From positions 10,658 to 74,657 of the forward strand of contig NZ_NPKH01000018.1 in assembly GCF_002284535.1 (NCBI RefSeq): 64,000 nucleotides of DNA. The letters run 5' to 3'. Position 1 is the stretch's first letter. Each line of letters starts with the position of its first letter. Below the pieces are notes generated by a model. The model was not told where the DNA came from. It worked only from the letters and a program-made list of their open reading frames with translations, and did no database searches. Made by a program: the position numbers and the translations under genes. This DNA is from Mesorhizobium wenxiniae (GTDB taxonomy: Bacteria; Pseudomonadota; Alphaproteobacteria; Rhizobiales; Rhizobiaceae). Positions 1 through 8,833 of this stretch are shown here, piece after piece.

Positions 1-584
1 TCGCGCCACCGCATTCGTGCGTCGATACACGCAGCCTTGGTGGTTCCATCCCTCTGGCCTGCAAGGTCGACGTTAGTCAAAGCGCGCCCGAAAATTCCAC
101 GACTGCCCGTCGAAACGTTTGATGATCTGACTGAAACCGAAGCCTCTGCAGCCATCGCATCGTGCGATCGCGGCTGCGATTTTCGGCAACGGCGGATATG
201 ACACGGACGCTCAGTGTGAACGCGCCTGGCTCGAAAAAACGTACCGGATTTGGTTAAGAACACGCAGCAAGAGGCCCCGTTTGCGGTTTGCCCGTTCGCA
301 GAACGTGGAGTTCTTCCTTGGCTGATCGAAAAAAGCCGGGCTCACCTCAAGGACCGACTTTTGCGCTGGCCGAGCCGATTCTGCCCGTAGGTTACCGTTA
401 ATTACCTTCCGCCCCGAGCGGCAATAGGCAAACCTCACGAAGGACGATTTTGAAGTAGGCATGGCTGAAGCGTCCTGCCACGAGTTTCGTCTCGTCGATA
501 GAACGCGGAGCATGTTTTTCTCGCCAGGGAACCGAAAACTCGGCTCATCTTGGACAAAGCGGTACAATCAAAGGAGGACGTCAG
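1..584. other. Left-edge region without a supported gene
   Basis: No open frame here has a convincing start, ribosome binding site or family similarity on either strand. The only long minus-strand frames are antisense to the sulfatase gene or lack recognisable motifs. The last bases hold the strong AAGGAGG ribosome binding site of the sulfatase gene (about 571-577). The promoter of the sulfatase cluster probably lies here, but I could not pick out a convincing -35/-10 pair. Confidence 0.5.
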
Positions 585-2222
585 ATGAGTGACAAGCAAG
601 CGAATCCAGACCGACAACCGAACCGGCGCGACATTTTGCTGACCGGAGGATCTGTGCTCGCCATTTCGGCTGTCGCATCCGGAATAGCCACGAGCGCGAA
701 AGCTCAAGCAGCCGGTACAAAACCCAACATCCTCGTCATTTTCGGCGATGACGTCGGTTATTGGAACCTCAGCGCCTACAACCGGGGCATGATGGGCTAT
801 CGCACGCCGAACATCGATCGGATCGCCAAAGAGGGGGCGATCTTCACCGACCACTACGCACAACAGTCCTGCACAGCCGGGCGCGCCGCATTCATTACCG
901 GCCAATCCTGCTTCCGCACCGGCCTGCTGAAAGTAGGTCTGCCGGGTGCCAAGGAAGGGCTGTCGGAGAAGGACCCGACGCTCGCCGAACTGCTCAAGCC
1001 GCAGGGCTATGTTACCGGGCAATTCGGCAAGAACCATCTCGGCGACCGCAACGAGCATCTGCCCACCGTTCACGGCTTCGATGAATTCTTCGGCAATCTC
1101 TATCACCTCAATGCCGAGGATGAGCCGGAGCATCCCGACTACCCGAAGAACCCCGAGTTCAAGGCCAGGTTCGGTCCACGCGGCGTGATGAAGTGCAAGG
1201 CCAGCGAAACGGACGATCCGACGGAGGATCCGCGCTTCGGGCGGGTGGGCAAACAAGAGATCGAGGACACCGGCCCGCTGACAAAGAAGCGCATGGAAAC
1301 CGTAGACGAAGAGTTCCTCGGCAGCGCGCTCAACTTCATCGACCGCTCGAACGCCGACGGGAAGCCGTTCTTCTGCTGGTTCAATTCGACCCGGACCCAC
1401 ATCTACACGTTTCTCAAGGAGGCCTCGAAGGGCAAAACCGGCTTGGGCATCTATGCGGACGCGATGGTGGAGATGGACGGCATGGTCGGCCAGCTTCTGG
1501 GGAAGCTCGATGACCTCGGCATCGCCGACAACACCATCGTCCTTTGGACGACCGACAATGGCGCGGAGGTTTTCTCGTGGCCGGACGGCGGCACCACGCC
1601 CTTCAAAGGCGAGAAGAACACGAACTGGGAGGGCGGCTACCGCGTGCCGTGCATGATGCGCTGGCCGGGCGTCATCAAGCCGGGAACGGAGATCAACCAT
1701 ATAACGTCACACGAAGATTTCGTTCCGACGCTCGTCGCCGCCGCAGGCGAACCAGACGTGACGGCTAAGCTGTTGAAGGGATACGATGCCGCCGGCAAGA
1801 GCTTCAAAGTGCATCTGGATGGCTACGACCAACGCGACGTGTTGGCCGGCGAAGGCGAAGGCAAGCGCCACGAATACTTCTACTGGACCGATGACGGCAA
1901 CCTCGCCGGCCTGCGTTACGAACGTTGGAAGATGGTGTTCCTCGAGCAGCGCGAGGAGGGGCTTGCCGTGTGGGAGAACCCGCTGATTCCGCTGCGGTTC
2001 CCGAAGCTCTTCGACATCAAGGGTGACCCGTTCGAACGGGCGCAGACGGACGCCGGGGAATACGACAGATGGCGTGTCGAGCACGCCTTCGCGCTGGTGC
2101 CGGCGCAGGCTTATGTCGCCAAACACTTGCAGACCTATGTCGAGTTCCCGCCGCGGCAGAGGCCGGGCAGCTTCGCGCTCGACCAGGTCCTGGCGAAACT
2201 GCAGGAGGGTGGCAGAAACTGA
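585..2222 (+). CDS. Tat-exported arylsulfatase (type I, formylglycine-dependent)
   Basis: Hydrolyses a sulfate ester of unknown substrate in the periplasm. The 545-residue protein starts with a twin-arginine signal (NRRDILLTGG, residues 13-22) ending near AKAQA (38-42). The alkaline-phosphatase-like sulfatase fold follows: metal-binding Asp pair in FGDDVGYW (53-60), and the formylglycine motif C96-T-A-G-R100, which fits the C-x-[PA]-x-R pattern although the common form is CxPSR. A TTDNGAE metal motif and a downstream Lys (PFKGEKN) lie in the second half. The length is typical. A strong AAGGAGG stands about 7 bases before the ATG. The formylglycine-generating enzyme that would convert Cys96 is encoded three genes downstream; because that enzyme has no signal peptide, activation would precede Tat export (inference). 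The substrate cannot be read from sequence. Confidence 0.93.
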   Translation: MSDKQANPDRQPNRRDILLTGGSVLAISAVASGIATSAKAQAAGTKPNILVIFGDDVGYWNLSAYNRGMMGYRTPNIDRIAKEGAIFTDHYAQQSCTAGRAAFITGQSCFRTGLLKVGLPGAKEGLSEKDPTLAELLKPQGYVTGQFGKNHLGDRNEHLPTVHGFDEFFGNLYHLNAEDEPEHPDYPKNPEFKARFGPRGVMKCKASETDDPTEDPRFGRVGKQEIEDTGPLTKKRMETVDEEFLGSALNFIDRSNADGKPFFCWFNSTRTHIYTFLKEASKGKTGLGIYADAMVEMDGMVGQLLGKLDDLGIADNTIVLWTTDNGAEVFSWPDGGTTPFKGEKNTNWEGGYRVPCMMRWPGVIKPGTEINHITSHEDFVPTLVAAAGEPDVTAKLLKGYDAAGKSFKVHLDGYDQRDVLAGEGEGKRHEYFYWTDDGNLAGLRYERWKMVFLEQREEGLAVWENPLIPLRFPKLFDIKGDPFERAQTDAGEYDRWRVEHAFALVPAQAYVAKHLQTYVEFPPRQRPGSFALDQVLAKLQEGGRN

Positions 2223-2238
2223 TCCTTCGCTCTGAATA

Positions 2239-2269
2239 GGCCGCGCTCGCACTATCGGCAGGCGCGGCC
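2239..2269. terminator. GC-rich hairpin after the sulfatase gene
   Basis: A perfect 8-bp inverted repeat (GGCCGCGC at 2239-2246 and GCGCGGCC at 2262-2269) encloses a 15-base loop between the sulfatase stop and the next start. There is no T tract, so it may be an RNA-stabilising or attenuating hairpin rather than a full terminator. Confidence 0.4.
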
Positions 2270-2294
2270 TCCAAACCAACTCGGAAGCAGATCA

Positions 2295-2849
2295 ATGGCA
2301 GTCGCCAACAACATTCCTTCGACCGAGACCATTGCTCAGAGGGCAAAGCACGAGCTGCGCGAGTATGCGCTCCTGTCCTTGTATCTATTCGTCTGCTTTG
2401 GTGCGCTCATTCTCTACAAGGCAGCGATCCTTGGCGAGGAGGGCATCAGCTATCTGCCATCAGGGCTGGCGGCCATCAAGGCACTGATCCTGGCGAAGTT
2501 CATAATGCTCGGGCAGATGATCCGATTGGGCGACCGGCGTCGAAGCAGGATGGTCTACGTCATAGCTTTCAAGGCACTGTTATACCTGATCCTGCTTCTC
2601 GTCCTCTCGGTCGTTGAGGAATTCGTCGTCGGGCTGGTTCACGGGCGAACGATCGCCGATTCGCTCGCTGAATTCGGCGGCGACAAGCTGCCGCAGACGC
2701 TGGCGACGAGCCTCATCATGCTGCTGATATTGATCCCGTACCTGGCGTCCAGGGAAGTCAACGTCGCGCTTGGGGAAGGCAGGCTTTGGACGCTGCTGTT
2801 CGAACACCGTCCCGCTCAAATTTCAGAAAGCAAAGGTGTCAAGCCATGA
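2295..2849 (+). CDS. Small inner-membrane protein of unknown function
   Basis: A 184-residue protein with about four hydrophobic segments: residues 25-47 (LLSLYLFVCFGALILYKAAI), 57-73, 90-112 (AFKALLYLILLLVLSVVEEF) and 137-154 (LATSLIMLLILIPYLA). The N-terminus (RAKHELREY) is charged and cytoplasmic-looking. I do not recognise a named family. It sits between the sulfatase and an exported HAD phosphatase and overlaps the latter by ATGA (2846-2849), so the two are probably translationally coupled. Gene order suggests a role with the sulfatase cluster, but no function can be given. Confidence 0.8.
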   Translation: MAVANNIPSTETIAQRAKHELREYALLSLYLFVCFGALILYKAAILGEEGISYLPSGLAAIKALILAKFIMLGQMIRLGDRRRSRMVYVIAFKALLYLILLLVLSVVEEFVVGLVHGRTIADSLAEFGGDKLPQTLATSLIMLLILIPYLASREVNVALGEGRLWTLLFEHRPAQISESKGVKP

Positions 2850-3847
2850 CCATTCTCGCTCGCGTCGCCAGGCGCTATTTGCTGCCGCTTTTTCTGTTGA
2901 TGGCGATTGCGCCTTCCGCGCAAGGCACGGAAGTACTCGCGTCATGGAACGAAGGCGAGGCGAAGCAATCCATCGTGCGGTTCGTCGAAAGCGTGACCAA
3001 GGAAGGGTCGGCGGACTTCGTGCCTGTCCCCGAACGCATCGCGGTGTTCGACAATGACGGGACGCTGTGGGGCGAACAGCCTATGTATTTTCAGCTTCTG
3101 TTCGCGCTCGACCGGGTCAAGGCGCTCGCTCCCCAACATCCCGAATGGAACACGCAGGAGCCCTTTGCCTCGCTGCTGAAGGGCGATGTGAAAGCGGCGC
3201 TAACTGGCGGAGAACACGCGATCCTGGAGATCGTGATGGCCGCGCATTCGGGCATGACCACCGACGAGTTCGAACAGATCGTCCGCGACTGGTTTGCGAG
3301 CGCCAAGCATCCGAAGACAGGCAAACCCTACACGGAGATGATCTACCAGCCGATGCTGGAGCTGCTGGACTATTTGCGCGCCAACGGTTTCAAGACATTC
3401 ATAGCCTCGGGCGGCGGCATCGAGTTCGTGCGAGTATTCAGCGAGCAGGTTTACGGCATTCCCCCCGAGCAGGTGATCGGCAGCAGCGGCAAAATGAAAT
3501 TCGAGTTGAAAGGGGACCAGATGGTTCTCAACAAGCTGCCGGAAGTTGATTTCATTGACGACAAGGCGGGCAAGCCGGTGGCCATCCAAAAGCATATTGG
3601 GCGGCGGCCCATCGCGGCGTTCGGCAATTCCGACGGCGATCTGCAGATGCTGCAATGGACCTGCGCCGGACCCGGCCGGCGCTTCTGCCTCTACGTCCAT
3701 CATACAGACGCGGAGCGGGAATGGGCCTACGACCGGCAGTCGAGCATCGGCCGTCTGGACAAGGGTCTCGACGCCGCAGCCGATTCTGGTTGGACGGTCG
3801 TCGATATGAAGAAGGATTGGAACCGGGTGTTCGCGTCCGAGAAGTAA
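2846..3847 (+). CDS. Exported HAD-superfamily phosphatase
   Basis: A 333-residue haloacid-dehalogenase-type hydrolase. The chosen ATG overlaps the preceding stop (ATGA) and gives a proper signal peptide (RYLLPLFLLMAIAPSAQG, residues 10-27). Motif I is VFDNDGT with nucleophile Asp69 and acid/base Asp71; a motif II Ser/Thr candidate is in FIASGGG; the motif III Lys is probably in the GSSGKMKF or DDKAGK segment; motif IV resembles FGNSDGD. These support phosphomonoester hydrolysis with Mg2+ in the periplasm. Signal peptides are not usual for HAD enzymes, which are mostly cytosolic. It lies between the sulfatase and its maturase, suggesting joint use of sulfated or phosphorylated organic compounds (inference). 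Confidence 0.85.
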   Translation: MTILARVARRYLLPLFLLMAIAPSAQGTEVLASWNEGEAKQSIVRFVESVTKEGSADFVPVPERIAVFDNDGTLWGEQPMYFQLLFALDRVKALAPQHPEWNTQEPFASLLKGDVKAALTGGEHAILEIVMAAHSGMTTDEFEQIVRDWFASAKHPKTGKPYTEMIYQPMLELLDYLRANGFKTFIASGGGIEFVRVFSEQVYGIPPEQVIGSSGKMKFELKGDQMVLNKLPEVDFIDDKAGKPVAIQKHIGRRPIAAFGNSDGDLQMLQWTCAGPGRRFCLYVHHTDAEREWAYDRQSSIGRLDKGLDAAADSGWTVVDMKKDWNRVFASEK

Positions 3848-3864
3848 GGATTCGGAGCAAGACG

Positions 3865-4833
3865 ATGAGTCGAGTTGTGGAACGCCAGGCTCAATCTACA
3901 CAGGTCGAAGAGCCATTGCCGAATATGGTGTGGATTCCCGGCGGTGCATTCCTCATGGGATCGGACAAGCACTATCCCGAAGAGGCGCCGGCGCATAGGG
4001 TGACGGTGGGCGGCTTCTGGATGGACGTCTGTACCGTCACCAACCGCGAGTTCGCTCGCTTCGTCGACGCAACTGGTTACGTCACCTCGGCCGAACGTCC
4101 CGTAAATCCCCACGATTATCCCGGAGCGAAGCCGGACATGCTGGCGCCATCGTCGGTGGTGTTCAGCAAGGCCAAACAGCGTGTCGATCTTCGCGATCAC
4201 TACAATTGGTGGGTCTACGTGCGCGGCGCCAATTGGCGCCATCCGCGAGGGCCGGCGAGTTCGATCAAGCGGCTGGCCGATCATCCGGTCGTGCATGTGA
4301 ACTTTGAGGATGCTGAAGCCTACGCATCGTGGGCGGGCAAGGAATTGCCCACCGAGGCCGAGTGGGAATTCGCGGCGCGTGGCGGGCTCGACGCGGCCGA
4401 ATTTGTCTGGGGCGATGAAATGGCGCCCGATGGCCGACACCTGGCCAATATCTGGCAAGGCGAGTTCCCATGGCAGAATCTCTGCGAGGACGGCTACGAG
4501 GGGACGTCACCCGTCGCCTCCTTTGCCGCCAACGGCTACGGCCTCTACGACATGGCTGGCAATGTCTGGCAGTGGACCACGGACTGGTACCAGGAACACG
4601 GCAAGATCGACAGCCCGTGCTGCACGGTTGACAATCCCCGCGGTGCCAAACGGGACGACAGCCTCGATCCACGGCAGCCGCAGATCAGAATCCCGCGCAA
4701 GGTGATGAAAGGCGGATCGCATCTTTGCGCGCCCAACTATTGCCGGCGCTACCGCCCGGCCGCGCGGATGGCGCAGCCGATCGATACGTCGACGTGCCAT
4801 TTAGGTTTCCGCTGCATTGCACGCAGAACGTGA
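3865..4833 (+). CDS. Formylglycine-generating enzyme (sulfatase maturase)
   Basis: Oxidises the active-site Cys of type I sulfatases to formylglycine using O2. The 322-residue protein has the FGE-sulfatase/SUMF1 fold from its start: NMVWIPGGAFLMGSD near residue 20, then VTNREFARFV, WWVYVRGANWRHP, PVVHVNFEDAEAYA, LPTEAEWEFAARGG, and GLYDMAGNVWQW. The C-terminal segment GGSHLCAPNYCRRYRPAAR holds Cys288 and Cys293, with the spacing of the catalytic Cys336/Cys341 pair of human FGE, so this is a true maturase and not an EgtB/PvdO-type relative. There is no signal peptide. It shares a transcript direction with the sulfatase and starts 17 bases after the phosphatase gene. Confidence 0.93.
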   Translation: MSRVVERQAQSTQVEEPLPNMVWIPGGAFLMGSDKHYPEEAPAHRVTVGGFWMDVCTVTNREFARFVDATGYVTSAERPVNPHDYPGAKPDMLAPSSVVFSKAKQRVDLRDHYNWWVYVRGANWRHPRGPASSIKRLADHPVVHVNFEDAEAYASWAGKELPTEAEWEFAARGGLDAAEFVWGDEMAPDGRHLANIWQGEFPWQNLCEDGYEGTSPVASFAANGYGLYDMAGNVWQWTTDWYQEHGKIDSPCCTVDNPRGAKRDDSLDPRQPQIRIPRKVMKGGSHLCAPNYCRRYRPAARMAQPIDTSTCHLGFRCIARRT

Positions 4834-4898
4834 CAAATACTGCCAAAAAGGCCGGCGCAAAGCCTGCCCGGACAGAGACAGACAGGGAGGATCGAAGC

Positions 4899-6233
4899 AT
4901 GACGGGCAATGACTTGTTGAAGGTCGGCGCGGCGGCGCTGACGCTGCTGTTTGCCGGCTTTGGTTCGGCGCATACTGCCCTTGCACAAGAACAGGTCGCG
5001 GCGGCTGACGCGTCCGCCGGCGTGACGGCGCCGGAGCCGTTGAGTGCGGACGAGATGGAGGTGCTGGTCGCGCGGATCGCGCTCTATCCGGATGAGCTGA
5101 TTGCGGTGATCACCGCGGCTGCGCTCTATCCGCTGCAGATCGTCGAGGCGGCGCGCTTCCTCGAGCGATACGAGAAGGACAAGGGCCTGAAGCCGAAGGA
5201 GAGCTGGGACGGTTCGGTTGTGTCGCTGCTCAACTATCCGGACATTGTAAAGATGATGAGCGACGACCTCGAGTGGACGCAGGCGCTCGGCGACGCCATC
5301 GCCTACCAGCAGAAGGACGTGCTGGTCGCCATCCAGCAGTTGCGCGACGAGGCGGTCGCCAAGGGCGTCATCAAGACCGACGACAAGATCCAGGTGGTCA
5401 AGGAGAACGACAATTTCGTCATCAAGTCGGCGAGCCCCGAAGTGATCTACGTCCCGCAATATCCGCCGCAGATGTTTTATGAGCCGGATTACGTCTGGGA
5501 GCCGATCCGCTATTATCCCGACCCGTACCCCTATTACTGGTATCCGACAGCGACCTTCTTCGCCGGCATGGTGACGGGCGCGGTCTGGGGCGCCGCCGTC
5601 GACTGGAACGACTGGGGCGTCTGGGGCGGTCGCTGGGACGGCAACGACATCGACATCGACTGCAACAATTGCTTCAACAATCGCGACTTCAACGGCAAGA
5701 TCAACTTCAACGACGTCGACTGGAAGAACATCGACCGCGACAAGATCAATATTGATCGCAACCAGTTCAATAAGTTCGACCAGAACAACATCAAGAACCG
5801 GATCGAGAAGAATGGCGACAACGCCATCCGGGACCGCGCGCGCGACATCAAGAAGAACGACAAACTCGCCAACAGGGTGCCGGGCAAGACGGCCGTAACG
5901 AGAGACATCCGCAAGAGCACGCTGGACGGGCTGAAGGCCAAGCCCGCCAACGTGACCCGCCCCGCCAAGCCCGCCAACATCCAGAAACCTGCGGCCAAGC
6001 CTACCGCCAATCGCCCAGCGGCGAAGCCGGCCAAGGTGAACCGCCCGGCCGGCAAGCCGAAACCTGCGGCAAGGGTCGACAACCGGCCGAAGAAACCCTC
6101 GGGGCTCGGCAAGGTCGATCGCGGCAAGGCGACCAAGGTCAGCTCCAACCGCGGCCACCAATCGATGGGTGGCGGCAGCCGTGGCGGCGGCCACAAGCAG
6201 ATCAAGCGCCCCAGCGGCGGACGCCGGCGTTAA
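4899..6233 (+). CDS. DUF3300 exported protein with low-complexity tail
   Basis: A 444-residue exported protein of unknown function. Signal peptide about residues 1-29 (TLLFAGFGSAHTALAQEQ). The DUF3300 domain follows: ALYPDELIAVITAAALYPLQIVEAARFLE, SVVSLLNYPDIVKMM, and the aromatic stretch VPQYPPQMFYEPDYVWEPIRYYPDPY. A hydrophobic segment (ATFFAGMVTGAVWGAAVD) comes next, then an Asn/Asp-rich segment with DIDCNNCFNN and repeated D-x-N units, then a basic Lys/Pro/Ala-rich tail with KPAN-, RPAK- and KPAA-like repeats, ending Gly/Arg-rich. The GAGG-containing site before ATG 4899 and the signal peptide decide the start. It precedes a DUF2950 gene, a pairing often seen in proteobacteria. Confidence 0.88.
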   Translation: MTGNDLLKVGAAALTLLFAGFGSAHTALAQEQVAAADASAGVTAPEPLSADEMEVLVARIALYPDELIAVITAAALYPLQIVEAARFLERYEKDKGLKPKESWDGSVVSLLNYPDIVKMMSDDLEWTQALGDAIAYQQKDVLVAIQQLRDEAVAKGVIKTDDKIQVVKENDNFVIKSASPEVIYVPQYPPQMFYEPDYVWEPIRYYPDPYPYYWYPTATFFAGMVTGAVWGAAVDWNDWGVWGGRWDGNDIDIDCNNCFNNRDFNGKINFNDVDWKNIDRDKINIDRNQFNKFDQNNIKNRIEKNGDNAIRDRARDIKKNDKLANRVPGKTAVTRDIRKSTLDGLKAKPANVTRPAKPANIQKPAAKPTANRPAAKPAKVNRPAGKPKPAARVDNRPKKPSGLGKVDRGKATKVSSNRGHQSMGGGSRGGGHKQIKRPSGGRRR

Positions 6234-6253
6234 CGGAACGGGAGGACAAGGTC

Positions 6254-7240
6254 GTGATACAGATGTTCAGCACCACCCGTCACACGGGACTTTTGCAAAC
6301 GATCCTTCTCCGCTCTGTCTGTGCCTTGGTGCTTGCAGCCAGCGTAGCTGTCTCGCAGCCGGCATCCGCGCAGGACGCGCCGCAAGCGCCGGAGATCACT
6401 GCGTTTGCGGCCGCCGCCGAGCCGCCCGTCTTCGACACGCCGGAAGCGGCTGTCGAGGCGTTCAAGAAGGCGCTGGACGACGCCGGCAACGGTTCGGTTG
6501 CGGCCCTTCTCGGCCTCGATGCGGAAAAGCTGAAGGCCGACGAGAACGCGGACGAGACGCTGGCGGCGATCAAGGAGGGTGTGGCCAAGCAGCTTGTCCT
6601 CGATGGCGAGGGCGATCGCCGCACGCTGCAGATCGGCGACAAGCTGTGGCCGCTGCCGTTTCCGATCGTCAAGGGCGAGGACGGCAAGTGGGCTTTCGAC
6701 ACCTATGCCGGGCTCGAAGAGATCGTGAACCGGTATGTCGGCGAGAACGAGCTCACCGCGATCGAGACGATGCGCGCCTATGTCGATGCGCAGGAGGACT
6801 ATGCGTCACAGGACCGCGACGAGGATGGCGTGGAGGAGTTCGCGCAGAAACTGATCAGCTCGGAGGGCGCGACCGACGGGCTCTACTGGCCGACCGACGA
6901 CATCAACGGGGAAAGCCCGGCTGGCGCCAATATCGATCAGGCCGAGCTTGAGGACGCGGCCAAGGGCGAAGGCTATTTCGGCTACAGGTACAAGATCCTG
7001 ACCGGCCAGGGCGACCGGATCGCCGGCGGCGCCTACGACTACGTCATCAACGGCAACATGATCGCCGGCTTCGGCCTCATCGCCTGGCCGGCCAAATATG
7101 GCGAGACAGGCGTAAAAACCTTCGCCCTCAACCAGCACGGCGTCGTCTACGAGACCGATCTCGGGCCAACCACCGAGCAGATCGTCAAATACATCGACCG
7201 CTTCAACCCGGACGATACCTGGCAGGTCGTGGCCGACTGA
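6254..7240 (+). CDS. DUF2950 exported protein
   Basis: A 328-residue exported protein. I use GTG 6254 because GGAGG sits about 8 bases upstream; ATG 6263 is possible. The signal peptide covers roughly residues 12-40 (LLRSVCALVLAASVAVSQPASAQ). DUF2950 hallmarks follow: FDTPEAAVEAFKKAL, the repeated tract DEDGVEEFAQKLISS-GLYWP, and the C-terminal block GYFGYRYKILTGQG, YDYVINGNMIAGFGLIAWPAKYG and VKTFALNQHGVVYETDLG. The biochemical role is unknown. It is 20 bases after the DUF3300 gene and probably cotranscribed with it. The pair may contribute to the envelope function of the sulfatase cluster, but this rests on position only. Confidence 0.88.
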   Translation: MIQMFSTTRHTGLLQTILLRSVCALVLAASVAVSQPASAQDAPQAPEITAFAAAAEPPVFDTPEAAVEAFKKALDDAGNGSVAALLGLDAEKLKADENADETLAAIKEGVAKQLVLDGEGDRRTLQIGDKLWPLPFPIVKGEDGKWAFDTYAGLEEIVNRYVGENELTAIETMRAYVDAQEDYASQDRDEDGVEEFAQKLISSEGATDGLYWPTDDINGESPAGANIDQAELEDAAKGEGYFGYRYKILTGQGDRIAGGAYDYVINGNMIAGFGLIAWPAKYGETGVKTFALNQHGVVYETDLGPTTEQIVKYIDRFNPDDTWQVVAD

Positions 7241-7297
7241 GAGAAGAGTGTTCTAGTTGTCTGCGGACAATATCGATGGATTGAAAATCGGGTTGCT

Positions 7298-7665
7298 TTG
7301 AATCGATCAGCAACCTGCGCTGCGCTGCGCAGAAGAGCGCGCCTTGTTCTTTATTTCGCTTGCAGCGCCATGCTCACGTTCCCGGTCCGCGCCGCCGATG
7401 TCATATCTGCAACAGCGCCGGCCGTTGAGCCGACGGTAGAACGACGGCTGGACCTTTTCACACCCTATTTCTGGGCCCCGCGGTCTATCGAGGGAGACGA
7501 ACTCGCTTGGGCTTCCCGTTGTCGATATCGACGCCGATTTCAGCGACATCCTCGACAATCTCGATTTCGCTGCCAAGGCGATCGTCGACACGCGCTACGG
7601 CCGCTACGGCATTTTTCGGCGACGTAATTTACACCAAGCTGTCGGCAGACGGGAAGATCGTGTGC
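7298..7665 (+). pseudogene. Frameshifted, truncated envelope protein gene
   Basis: A TTG-started reading frame encodes a signal-like N-terminus (LVLYFACSAMLTFPVRAADV) and LDLFTPYFWAPRSIEGDEL, as in outer-membrane proteins of rhizobia. At about 7503-7506 the sense moves to another frame reading LGLPVVDIDADFSDILDNLDFAAKAIVDTRYGRYGIF. At about 7610-7615 it moves again to FFGDVIYTKLSADGKI. Joining these frames gives one continuous plausible protein of about 115 residues. Beyond 7665 no frame continues it and the DNA becomes the antisense of the next gene, so the 3' part is gone. Two frameshifts plus truncation make it non-functional. Confidence 0.65.
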
Positions 7666-8453
7666 TCTCTCGGCAGCGCTCCATCGACCAAGACAATATG
7701 CGCCGAACGCCCGGCAACGATCGTGGCAAGCGCCATCGCTATGAGAGAAAATGCTCGCAGCGAATATCCCAGCACCGCAAGGCCCGCTACCCCATCCGGA
7801 TGGGACGCCAAGAGGCGGAGGTCGATCCGGGCGATCCGCCACAGAAGGTGCGCCCACAGCGCAAACCTCCACCCCCAGCCAAGCAGCAAGGTCAGGAGCA
7901 AAGGGAGGCTCACCAGCACGTGCCACCAGCCGGCTGGCGAGAAGGCAGGAGCAAGGCCGCCGGTCTTGTGCCAAACTGGAACCTGATCGAACGGCAGCGA
8001 AAACACCGCCGCGCACATGAGGAGGTAGGCCAGACCGATTACGACAATTTCCGCTGCGCTCCAATTGAGGAGCGCACGGGTCGATGCCACGGCAGCGTCA
8101 TATGTGCCACGGTCCTTCTCGGTTACAAGCCGGCATCGGCAAAATGCCGTACGATGGCATTGAGCCTTGATGCGCACTGCGCTTCGGCCAAGACGAGTAG
8201 TGGTGCGGCGATCAGGTACCGCGCCCGCATCCCAAAGGAGCGGCGCAATTGCGTCGGTGTGCATAGTCACATTTTGCATGCCGGCTAAAACGAGAAGGGG
8301 CGCCCAGCCTACCGCACCGACGATCATCGCGCGGCGGCCAACGTTGAGTTGACTACCCCTAACGAAGCCGAGACGCCGCTGCAGCCCGACAGGCGGACCA
8401 TTCTCAAACAGTGCTTCGTTTGCGTGCAGGGCTTCGTTCATTTGCGTGCGCAC
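7629..8453 (-). pseudogene. Membrane protein gene with two compensating frameshifts
   Basis: The open frame encodes 274 residues: N-terminus with RLGFVRGSQLNVGRRAMIVGAV, hydrophobic segments (AEIVVIGLAYLLMCAAVFSLP, VLVSLPLLLTLLLGWGWRFALW), then LLWRIARIDLRLLASHPDGVAGLAVLGYS. I recognise this as a family of uncharacterised inner-membrane proteins with an LWRISRLDLRL-THPDRAGGLGF signature. Between about 8240 and 8140 the frame reads a non-hydrophobic, Arg/Thr-rich stretch (DRRTTTRLGRSAVRIK). Another frame over the same bases reads RSFGMRARYLIAAPLLVLAE followed by ASRLNAIVRHFADAGL, exactly the type of helix expected there. So two opposite indels bound a wrong-frame insert of about 30 residues. 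The C-terminus also runs into antisense of the envelope pseudogene. Probably inactive, unless the indels are sequencing errors. Confidence 0.6.
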
Positions 8454-8545
8454 ATCTGCTCCCGATCCCTACAGCGCGGCTCCACTCCGTGCCAGATCCG
8501 TGTCGGTGCCCTACGGGGCGGCGTCTTTAGCGATTTGCCGCGGAG

Positions 8546-8833
8546 TCATTTCATCACCTCAGACAAGCTCGGCCGCATCGGAACGAGCACTTCCTCCAGC
8601 ATTGCGAGATGGGCGGCGATGGAAGACCGTCGCGCGTTTGGGTCAAGGCGCAACGCCGTGCTGCTCTGCGGCACCAGATTGGCAGTGGTGACGGAGTTCC
8701 CGCTGGCGAACAGCGAGACCTCATGACCTTTTCTGACAAGCTCCTCGGTGAGGAACGACACGATCCGTTCCGTGCCCCCGTAGAGGCGCGGCGGGACCGA
8801 TTCGTCTAGGGGCGCGACCTGAGCAATTCTCAT
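8546..8833 (-). pseudogene. N-terminal remnant of a family-4 glycosyltransferase
   Basis: Ninety-five residues beginning MRIAQVAPLDESVPP-RLYGGTERIVSFLTEELVRKGHEVSLFASG match the N-terminal Rossmann half of GT4-type glycosyltransferases, which are normally about 350-400 residues. Homology ends near LAMLEEVL (about residue 82), after which a short unrelated tail leads to a stop. The nucleotide-sugar-binding C-terminal half is not found downstream in any frame, so the gene is truncated. Confidence 0.65.

Noticed and set aside
435..1700. Long minus-strand frame (421 codons) opposite the sulfatase gene
   Set aside because: It is antisense to a gene with clear sulfatase motifs and has no family similarity or ribosome binding site.
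4749..6194. Minus-strand frame of 481 codons opposite DUF3300
   Set aside because: Its valine/leucine repeats are the antisense of the Asn/Asp and Lys/Pro-rich tract.
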